Shown here piece after piece: positions 57,672 to 64,000 of a DNA stretch of 64,000 nucleotides. The DNA comes from Billgrantia bachuensis. GTDB lineage: Bacteria > Pseudomonadota > Gammaproteobacteria > Pseudomonadales > Halomonadaceae. Each line of letters opens with the position of its first letter. Within the stretch, counting starts at the first letter, position 1. The notes beneath the pieces are model-generated. The model was not told where the DNA came from. It made no database searches and saw only the letters and a list, made by a program, of their open reading frames with translations. A program made the translations under genes and the position numbers. Where the stretch lies: NCBI RefSeq assembly GCF_011742165.1, contig NZ_JAAQTO010000006.1:62001-126000 (forward strand), read 5' to 3'.

Positions 57672-59012
57672 ATGCTGGACAAGGTACTCATCGCCAACCG
57701 CGGCGAGATCGCCCTGCGAATCCTGCGCGCCTGCAAGGAGCTGGGCATCAAGACGGTCGCGGTGCACTCCAAGGCCGACCGTGAACTGATGCACGTGCGC
57801 CTGGCCGACGAGGCCGTGTGCATCGGACCGGCCCCTTCGGCACAGTCCTATCTCAACATTCCGGCGCTGATCAGCGCCGCCGAAGTCACCGACTCCAGCG
57901 CCATTCACCCCGGCTATGGCTTTCTTTCCGAGAACGCCAATTTTGCCGAGCAGGTGGAGCGCTCCGGGTTCGTGTTCATCGGACCGCGCGCCGAGACTAT
58001 TCGCCTGATGGGCGACAAGGTCAGCGCCATCGAAGCCATGAAGAAGGCCGGCGTACCCACGGTCCCCGGCTCGGATGGCCCGCTGGGCGACGACGAGGGC
58101 GACAACATCACCACCGCTCGGCGCATCGGCTACCCAGTGATCATCAAGGCCGCCGCCGGCGGCGGCGGTCGCGGCATGCGCGTGGTGCATGCCGAAGGCC
58201 ATCTGCTCTCGGCGATCAACGTGACCCGCACCGAGGCGCACTCGGCCTTCGGCGACGGCACGGTGTACATGGAGAAATTCCTCGAGCGGCCGCGTCACGT
58301 CGAGGTCCAGGTGCTGGCCGACGGCCAGGGCAACGCCATTCATCTCTACGATCGCGACTGTTCGCTGCAGCGTCGGCACCAGAAGGTGCTGGAAGAGGCA
58401 CCCGCCCCCGGCATCGACCCGGCCGCCCGGGCCAAGGTACTCGAAGCGTGTCGTGAAGCCTGCATCGAGATCGATTATCGCGGTGCCGGTACCTTCGAGT
58501 TCCTCTACGAGGACGGGCAGTTCTTCTTCATCGAGATGAATACCCGCGTGCAGGTGGAGCACCCCGTCACTGAAATGGTCACCGGCGTGGACATCGTGCG
58601 CGAACAGCTGCGTATCGCCTCGGGTCTGCCGCTCTCGATCCGCCAGGAGGACGTCAAGGTCCTTGGCCATGCCTTCGAGTGTCGTATCAACGCCGAGGAT
58701 CCTCGCACCTTCATGCCTTCGCCCGGCAAGGTCACCCTCTACCACCCACCGGGTGGGCTGGGTGTGCGCATGGATTCGCACCTCTACACCGGCTACACGG
58801 TGCCTCCCCACTACGACTCGCTGATCGGCAAGCTGATCACCTGGGGCGATAGCCGCGAGATCGCCCTGACGCGCATGCGCAACGGTCTCGACGAGCTGCT
58901 GGTGGAAGGCATCAAGACCAATACCGACCTGCACAAGGATCTGGTCCGCGATGGCCACTTCCAGCAGGGCGGCGTCAACATTCATTACCTGGAGAAGAAG
59001 CTCGGCTCCTAG
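57672..59012 (+). CDS. accC: Acetyl-CoA carboxylase biotin carboxylase subunit
   Basis: 446 residues. ATP-dependent carboxylation of biotin on AccB. Intact ATP-grasp: [12 protein letters not shown] (about 159-170), the [14 protein letters not shown] active site and a full C-domain. It is the functional paralogue against which the degenerate homologue at 31-32 kb can be compared. Confidence 0.98.
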   Translation: MLDKVLIANRGEIALRILRACKELGIKTVAVHSKADRELMHVRLADEAVCIGPAPSAQSYLNIPALISAAEVTDSSAIHPGYGFLSENANFAEQVERSGFVFIGPRAETIRLMGDKVSAIEAMKKAGVPTVPGSDGPLGDDEGDNITTARRIGYPVIIKAAAGGGGRGMRVVHAEGHLLSAINVTRTEAHSAFGDGTVYMEKFLERPRHVEVQVLADGQGNAIHLYDRDCSLQRRHQKVLEEAPAPGIDPAARAKVLEACREACIEIDYRGAGTFEFLYEDGQFFFIEMNTRVQVEHPVTEMVTGVDIVREQLRIASGLPLSIRQEDVKVLGHAFECRINAEDPRTFMPSPGKVTLYHPPGGLGVRMDSHLYTGYTVPPHYDSLIGKLITWGDSREIALTRMRNGLDELLVEGIKTNTDLHKDLVRDGHFQQGGVNIHYLEKKLGS

Positions 59013-59040
59013 GCAGCAGTGGATCCGAACATCGCTCCCG

Positions 59041-59064
59041 GCGGGGTGGCCACGGCCACCCCGC
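59041..59064 (+). terminator. Hairpin between accC and prmA
   Basis: gcggggtggcc pairs with ggccaccccgc with almost no loop, 28 bases after the accC stop. The tail is ttgcgt, so it may attenuate more than terminate. Confidence 0.45.
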
Positions 59065-59088
59065 TTGCGTCATGCACAGGAGATTGCC

Positions 59089-60003
59089 ATGCCCTGGCTG
59101 CAACTCAAGGCCCGCATCGCCCCGGAGCAGGCCGAACTGCTCGAGGAGCTGCTGCTGGCCGAAGGCGCCACCGCCATTACCCTGCAGGATGCCCATGACG
59201 ACCCGGTTTTCGAGCCCGAGCGCGGTACCACGCCGCTATGGAACGAGACGGTACTGACCGGCCTCTATGACGACCTCGAGGGCCTCGAGGCGATGCTCGA
59301 GCGTCTGGCGGCGGCCTGGGCCGAGACCCTGCCCGAAGAGCCCTGCCCCGTCATCGAGCACGAGCTGCTCGCCGATCGCGACTGGGAGCGCGAGTGGATG
59401 GAGGACTTCCAGCCACTGCGCATGGGCCAGCGGTTGTGGATCGTTCCCAGTTGGCACCAGGCGCCCGATCCCGATGCCGTCAACTTGAACCTGGACCCGG
59501 GCCTGGCCTTCGGTACCGGCACCCATCCGACCACGGCGCTGTGCCTCGAGTGGCTCGATGCGCTGGCCTTGGCGGGTGATCTTGATGGCGTCGAGATGCT
59601 CGACGTGGGCTGCGGCTCCGGCATCCTTGCCATCGCCGCCCTCAAGCTGGGTGCGGCGCTTGCCACCGGCACCGACATCGACCCCCAGGCACTTCAGGCC
59701 AGCCGCGACAACGCCGAGCGCAACGACATTGCGGAGCACGAACTCACGCTGCGCTATCCCGAACAGCTGGATAGCGGACGTCGCTTTCCGCTGGTAGTGG
59801 CCAATATTCTGGCAGGCCCCCTGGTGGAACTGGCCCCGATGATTGCCGGCTATGTGGCTCCAGGTGGCCGGTTGGCCCTGTCGGGCATTCTCGAGCGACA
59901 GGCCGACGAGGTGCTCGACGCCTATCGTGACCAGGGACTGATCATGGATGAACCAAGCGTTCGCGAAGGCTGGGTCCGGCTCAGCGGGCGTCGACCGGCC
60001 TGA
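59089..60003 (+). CDS. prmA: Ribosomal protein L11 methyltransferase
   Basis: 304 residues. Trimethylates L11. The N-terminal substrate domain starts [20 protein letters not shown]; the SAM site [19 protein letters not shown] is near residue 171 and [10 protein letters not shown] further on. CAGGAG lies seven bases before the ATG; the longer frame upstream runs into accC. Confidence 0.96.
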   Translation: MPWLQLKARIAPEQAELLEELLLAEGATAITLQDAHDDPVFEPERGTTPLWNETVLTGLYDDLEGLEAMLERLAAAWAETLPEEPCPVIEHELLADRDWEREWMEDFQPLRMGQRLWIVPSWHQAPDPDAVNLNLDPGLAFGTGTHPTTALCLEWLDALALAGDLDGVEMLDVGCGSGILAIAALKLGAALATGTDIDPQALQASRDNAERNDIAEHELTLRYPEQLDSGRRFPLVVANILAGPLVELAPMIAGYVAPGGRLALSGILERQADEVLDAYRDQGLIMDEPSVREGWVRLSGRRPA

Positions 60004-60081
60004 GCCGCGGTGCCTTTATCGCCTTCACCCCGCCCCTTCGGGGGCGTATGATATGCAACCCCGAGTTCACTGATCCGTCTC

Positions 60082-61125
60082 ATGACCGATAGTCGCCCGC
60101 TGCCCCAGATCGGCCGGCACCGCCTGCCCAATCGCGTCATCCTGGCCCCTATGGCCGGCGTGACCGACCGCCCGTTTCGCCAGCTCTGCCGCCGCCTGGG
60201 GGCAGGGCTGGTGGTCGGCGAAATGGTCACTTCGGATCCTGCCCTGTGGCATACGCGCAAGTCGCGCCAGCGCATGGACCACCGCGGCGAACCCGGCCCC
60301 CGGGCCGTGCAGATCGCTGGCGGTGACGCCGCCATGCTGGCCGAGGCGGCACGCCTCAACGCCGATCAGGGCGCCGAAATCATCGACATCAACATGGGCT
60401 GCCCGGCCAAGAAGGTCTGCAACAAGGCCGCCGGTTCGGCCCTGCTGCGCGACGAGACCCTCGTGGCCGAGATCCTCGAGGCGGTGGTGGCGGCGGTCGA
60501 GGTTCCGGTGACGCTGAAGATCCGCACCGGTTGGTGCGCCGAGAGCAACAACGGGGTGCGCGTGGCTCGCCTGGCGGAAGCCGCCGGCATCCAGGCGCTG
60601 GCGGTGCACGGTCGCCACCGTCAGCAGCGCTACCAGGGCGAAGCCGAGTACGACACCATTGCCGCCATCAAGCAGGCCGTGCACATTCCCGTATTCGCCA
60701 ACGGCGATATCGACTCTCCACGCAAGGCCGCCCAGGTTCTGGACTATACTGGTGCGGATGCGGTGATGGTCGGTCGCGGCGCGCAGGGCAACCCCTGGAT
60801 TTTTCGCGAGATCGACCACTACCTGCGCCATGGGCGCAGCTGCCCGCCGCCCGAGCCGCGGGAGAGGGCCAGTGTATTGCGAGGGCATCTTCACGCCCTG
60901 CATGAATTCTATGGCGACTACATGGGTGTGCGAATCGCGCGCAAGCACCTCGGCTGGTACCTCGCCAGCGACTGCCGTTTCAACACCGAACGGCAGCGCG
61001 AGCTGCGGGCAGCCTTCAATGCCCTCGAGCAGCCTGACGAACAGTATGACTTCATCGACGACCTCTTTTGCCCGGAGGGTAGAGCCGACCTCTCCCGGGC
61101 ATCGCATGGAATCAGTGCCGCATGA
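60082..61125 (+). CDS. dusB: tRNA-dihydrouridine synthase B
   Basis: 347 residues. A flavoenzyme reducing uridine in the tRNA D-loop. VILAPMAGVTDRPFR, INMGCPAKKVCNKAAG with the catalytic cysteine near residue 106, and VMVGRGAQGNPW (FMN phosphate) are seen. Its stop overlaps the fis start (ATGA), the dusB-fis pairing known in enterobacteria. Confidence 0.96.
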   Translation: MTDSRPLPQIGRHRLPNRVILAPMAGVTDRPFRQLCRRLGAGLVVGEMVTSDPALWHTRKSRQRMDHRGEPGPRAVQIAGGDAAMLAEAARLNADQGAEIIDINMGCPAKKVCNKAAGSALLRDETLVAEILEAVVAAVEVPVTLKIRTGWCAESNNGVRVARLAEAAGIQALAVHGRHRQQRYQGEAEYDTIAAIKQAVHIPVFANGDIDSPRKAAQVLDYTGADAVMVGRGAQGNPWIFREIDHYLRHGRSCPPPEPRERASVLRGHLHALHEFYGDYMGVRIARKHLGWYLASDCRFNTERQRELRAAFNALEQPDEQYDFIDDLFCPEGRADLSRASHGISAA

Positions 61126-61460
61126 ATCGTGAAGCCTTCAATCGCAACGCCGATCTGCCAGGCCTGGAAGCCAGCTCCTGTGCCGGTCTGCCGGAACTCG
61201 ACAGCCTCTCACTGCCATCGGCCACGTTGGCTGAGCAGCCACTGCGTGAAGCCGTGGACGCCGCCATGCGACGCTACTTCGACCATCTCGATGGCGGCAC
61301 CGTGACCGACCTCTACGCCATGGTGATGGCCGAGGTCGAGGCGCCGCTGCTGGCCAGCGTGCTCGAATACACCCAGGGCAACCAGACCCGTGCCGCCGAG
61401 ATGCTTGGCCTCAATCGCGGCACGCTGCGCAAGAAACTCAAGCAGCACGACCTGATCTGA
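61122..61460 (+). CDS. fis: DNA-binding protein Fis
   Basis: 112 residues. Nucleoid protein and growth-phase regulator. The C-terminal helix-turn-helix [21 protein letters not shown] is closely conserved; the N-terminal 40 residues are variable and longer than in E. coli (98 residues). The ATG overlaps the dusB stop. Confidence 0.96.
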   Translation: MNREAFNRNADLPGLEASSCAGLPELDSLSLPSATLAEQPLREAVDAAMRRYFDHLDGGTVTDLYAMVMAEVEAPLLASVLEYTQGNQTRAAEMLGLNRGTLRKKLKQHDLI

Positions 61461-61534
61461 ATCCGGCCGGCGCGGCAGCCTCGGCTGCCCGTGCCGGTTT
61501 ATTTCCACATCTCAACATAGAGTTGCGTCCCATC

Positions 61535-63115
61535 ATGGCCCAAGCCTCCCCCACCCCGGTACGCCGCGCGCTGATCAGCGTCTCCGACAAGACCGGCATC
61601 GTCGACTTCGCCCGAGAACTGTCCGGGCACGGCGTCGAACTGCTCTCCACCGGCGGCACTTTCCGTCTGCTGCAGGAGAAGGGCATTGCCGTTACCGAGG
61701 TGTCCGAGCACACCGGCTTCCCCGAGATCATGGACGGTCGCGTCAAGACCCTGCATCCCAAGATCCACGGCGGCATCCTGGGACGTCGCGGCCAGGACGA
61801 TGAAGTGATGACAGAGCACGGCATCGCGCCCATCGACATGGTGGTGGTCAACCTCTACCCCTTCGCCCAGACCGTGGCCAAGCCGGACTGCTCCCTCGAG
61901 GATGCGATCGAGAACATCGATATCGGCGGCCCGACCATGGTCCGCGCCTGTGCCAAGAACCACGCCCACACCACCATCGTGGTGGACGCTGGCGACTATG
62001 ACCGGGTGCTGACCGAGATTGCCTCCAACGACGGTGCGGTGAGCGACGCCACGCGCTTCGACCTGGCGGTGAAGGCCTTCGAGCATACCGCCGGCTACGA
62101 TGCCGCCATTGCCGACTATCTGGGCCAGCGGGTGCCGGGCGGCGAGGATGGGTTCCCGCGCACCTACAACGTACAGTTCGTCAAGAAGCAGGCCATGCGC
62201 TACGGCGAGAACCCGCACCAGAGCGCGGCGTTCTACGTCGAGGCCGACGCCAGCGAAGCCAGCGTCGCTACCGCCCGCCAGCTGCAGGGCAAGGAATTGT
62301 CGTTCAACAACGTGGCCGACACCGACGCCGCCTTCGAGTGCGTCAAGAGCTTCACCGACAACGCCTGCGTGATCGTCAAGCATGCCAACCCCTGCGGCGT
62401 GGCGGTCGGCACCACACTCCGCGAAGCCTACGACAAGGCATTCGCCACCGATCCCACCAGCGCCTTCGGCGGTATCATCGCCTTCAACCAGGCGCTGGAT
62501 GCCGACACCGCCCGTGCCATCATCGACCGCCAGTTCGTCGAGGTGATCATCGCCCCCGGGATCGATGAGGCAGCGGTCGCCATCGTGGCCGAGAAGCAGA
62601 ACGTGCGCCTGCTCGACGTGGGTGACAACTGGCCCGGCCAGCGCGAGCAGGCCCATGACTTCAAGCGCGTCACCGGCGGGCTGCTGGTGCAGGACCGCGA
62701 TTTGGGCATGGTCGGCCGCGACGAACTCACCGTGGTCACCGAGCGCGTTCCCTCCGAGCAGGAGATGCGCGACCTGGCCTTCGCCTGGAAGGTGGCCAAG
62801 TACGTCAAGTCCAACGCCATCGTCTATGCCAAGGGCGGCCAGACCATCGGCGTCGGCGCCGGCCAGATGAGCCGCGTCTACTCGGCAAAGATCGCCGGCA
62901 TCAAGGCCGCCGACGAAAACCTCTCGGTGCCCGGCTCGGTGATGGCCTCGGATGCCTTCTTCCCGTTCCGCGACGGCATCGACGCTGCAGCAGCGGCCGG
63001 TATCACCGCGGTGATCCAGCCCGGCGGCTCCATGCGCGATCAGGAAGTGATCGACGCCGCCAACGAGGCGGGTATTGCCATGGTGTTCACCGGGATGCGG
63101 CACTTCAGGCACTGA
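61535..63115 (+). CDS. purH: Bifunctional AICAR transformylase/IMP cyclohydrolase
   Basis: 526 residues. Last two steps of IMP synthesis. The N-terminal cyclohydrolase ([26 protein letters not shown]) is followed by the transformylase with [16 protein letters not shown] and [11 protein letters not shown]. The start is at [11 protein letters not shown]; an upstream TTG in frame is less likely. A bidirectional terminator follows. Confidence 0.97.
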   Translation: MAQASPTPVRRALISVSDKTGIVDFARELSGHGVELLSTGGTFRLLQEKGIAVTEVSEHTGFPEIMDGRVKTLHPKIHGGILGRRGQDDEVMTEHGIAPIDMVVVNLYPFAQTVAKPDCSLEDAIENIDIGGPTMVRACAKNHAHTTIVVDAGDYDRVLTEIASNDGAVSDATRFDLAVKAFEHTAGYDAAIADYLGQRVPGGEDGFPRTYNVQFVKKQAMRYGENPHQSAAFYVEADASEASVATARQLQGKELSFNNVADTDAAFECVKSFTDNACVIVKHANPCGVAVGTTLREAYDKAFATDPTSAFGGIIAFNQALDADTARAIIDRQFVEVIIAPGIDEAAVAIVAEKQNVRLLDVGDNWPGQREQAHDFKRVTGGLLVQDRDLGMVGRDELTVVTERVPSEQEMRDLAFAWKVAKYVKSNAIVYAKGGQTIGVGAGQMSRVYSAKIAGIKAADENLSVPGSVMASDAFFPFRDGIDAAAAAGITAVIQPGGSMRDQEVIDAANEAGIAMVFTGMRHFRH

Positions 63116-63166
63116 CGCCGCTGGCGAGCTAGAAGAAGGAAGCCAAGTTGGCGGCTGCCTCAAGCG

Positions 63167-63206
63167 CAAGAAACCCCGCAGGACGACCGCGGGGTTTCTT
63201 GTTTCT
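63167..63206. terminator. Bidirectional terminator between purH and the aldehyde dehydrogenase
   Basis: caagaaaccccgc pairs perfectly with its complement 63189-63201 around a nine-base loop, followed by tttctt on the plus strand and A/T-containing stem ends for the minus strand. Confidence 0.9.
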
Positions 63207-63237
63207 TCCCTCTTATCTCTTCCTTCTTACATCTCAG

Positions 63238-64000
63238 TCAGCCCAAATCGATGCAGAGGTACTTGGTCTCCAGAAACTCCTCGATGCCCTGGTGGCCGCC
63301 CTCGCGGCCGAGGCCGGATGCCTTGACGCCGCCGAACGGCGCCGCGGTGTTGGAGATCAGGCCGGTGTTGATGCCCACCATGCCGTACTCCAGCGCATCG
63401 GCGACGCGCCACACACGCCCCAGGTCGCGGGAATAGAAGTAAGAGGCGAGCCCGTACTGGGTGTCGTTGGCCATGCGTACGGCGTCTTCCTCGTCCTCGA
63501 ACGGAAATACCGCTGCCAGCGGGCCGAAGGTCTCTTCCTGGGCCACCTTCATGTCGCCATTGGCGAAGCTGATCAGCGTCGGCGAGAAGAAGTTGCCGCC
63601 CAGCGGGTGGGGGTGGCCGCCGAGTAGCAGCTCCGCCCCCTTGTCGACGGCATCGTGCACGTGCTCGCTGACCTTGGTCACGGCATTCTCATCGATCAAC
63701 GGCCCGATGTTGATGTCGGGTTCGGTGCCGTCGCCTACCTTGAGTTCGCTATTCATGGCCACTGCCAGTTTCTCGCAGAAGGCATTGACCACGCTGGACT
63801 GAACCAGGAAACGGTTGGTACAGATGCAGGTCTGGCCGGCATTGCGAAACTTGGCCGCCATGGCTCCCTCGACCGCTGCATCCAGGTCGGCATCCTCGAA
63901 GACGAGGAACGGCGCGTTGCCGCCCAGCTCCAGCGAGATCTTCTGAATATGCTGCGAGGCCCGCGACATCAGTTCGCGCCCCACCTCGGTGGAGCCGGTA
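63238..64000 (-). CDS. gabD: NAD(P)-dependent succinate-semialdehyde dehydrogenase, 5' part outside window
   Basis: The last 254 residues of an aldehyde dehydrogenase are present; the frame is open to the window edge and continues upstream. TGSTEVGREL, KISLELGGNAPFLVFEDADLD (catalytic-glutamate motif) and the nucleophile in NAGQTCICTNR are seen, and the C-terminus GVKASGLGREGGHQGIEEFLETKY is characteristic of the GabD branch that oxidises succinate semialdehyde in GABA breakdown. Cofactor preference cannot be told. Confidence 0.88.
   Translation of the reverse strand, partial: TGSTEVGRELMSRASQHIQKISLELGGNAPFLVFEDADLDAAVEGAMAAKFRNAGQTCICTNRFLVQSSVVNAFCEKLAVAMNSELKVGDGTEPDINIGPLIDENAVTKVSEHVHDAVDKGAELLLGGHPHPLGGNFFSPTLISFANGDMKVAQEETFGPLAAVFPFEDEEDAVRMANDTQYGLASYFYSRDLGRVWRVADALEYGMVGINTGLISNTAAPFGGVKASGLGREGGHQGIEEFLETKYLCIDLG

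Noticed and set aside
57108-58985. 625-codon minus-strand frame over accB and accC
   Set aside because: Antisense shadow of two certain genes.
61499-63169. 556-codon minus-strand frame over purH
   Set aside because: Antisense shadow of purH, rich in His, Asp and Gly as such frames are.

Overview
The window reads as a chromosomal segment of a halophilic gammaproteobacterium, most likely Halomonas or a close relative (Halomonadaceae). This rests on the high GC content of most of the sequence, a complete sodium-pumping NADH:quinone reductase operon, the conserved cell-wall cluster proA-nadD-rsfS-rlmH-mrdA-rodA-mltB-rlpA-dacA-ybeD-lipB, the order dsbD-accB-accC-prmA-dusB-fis-purH, a pyrophosphate-type phosphofructokinase and a Pseudomonas-like Lpp lipoprotein. 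The genus is an inference from gene content; no 16S rRNA, tRNA, CRISPR array, prophage or insertion sequence was seen.

Left end (1-5.7 kb, minus strand): the first part of a surface-polysaccharide operon with visibly lower GC. It runs from an AT-rich promoter region through an exact 12-base ops element (the RfaH recruitment site) into an SGNH-type O-acyltransferase, an SDR sugar dehydratase/epimerase, glucose-1-phosphate cytidylyltransferase, a SAF-domain oxidoreductase and an RfbC-like epimerase cut by the window edge. Together they suggest an unusual CDP-activated sugar.

6-20 kb: housekeeping redox and repair genes. These are sthA, then the nqrABCDEF operon followed by a degenerate ApbE-like lipoprotein and nqrM, a long-form glyceraldehyde-3-phosphate dehydrogenase, and divergently mfd.

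20-35 kb: envelope and accessory genes. A Braun-type lipoprotein lies between two L,D-transpeptidases. Further on are an orphan GspE-like ATPase, a GIY-YIG-like small protein with an apparent FNR/ANR-dependent promoter, topA, a DUF3141 PHA-synthase-like protein, a biotin-carboxylase-like protein that has lost the ATP-grasp B subdomain, a divergent LysR regulator, and convergent lipA and lipB.

35-45 kb: the elongasome/septation cluster (PBP2, RodA, MltB, RlpA, D,D-carboxypeptidase) with ribosome and NAD genes, translationally coupled by many ATGA/GTGA overlaps. 45-55 kb: two degenerate-GGDEF membrane proteins, a DedA-PAP2 fusion, a LysE exporter, ubiX, mpl, PPi-phosphofructokinase, a PP2C/kinase fusion whose two catalytic centres both look degenerate, and inorganic pyrophosphatase. 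55-64 kb: dsbD, the acetyl-CoA carboxylase genes accBC, prmA, dusB-fis, purH and the 3' part of a succinate-semialdehyde dehydrogenase.

The recurring theme is enzyme-derived proteins that kept an intact frame and a ribosome binding site but lost catalytic residues (ApbE-like, biotin-carboxylase-like, GGDEF pair, PP2C/kinase, GIY-YIG-like). These and the RfaH-linked CDP-sugar operon are the parts most likely to hold undescribed biology.
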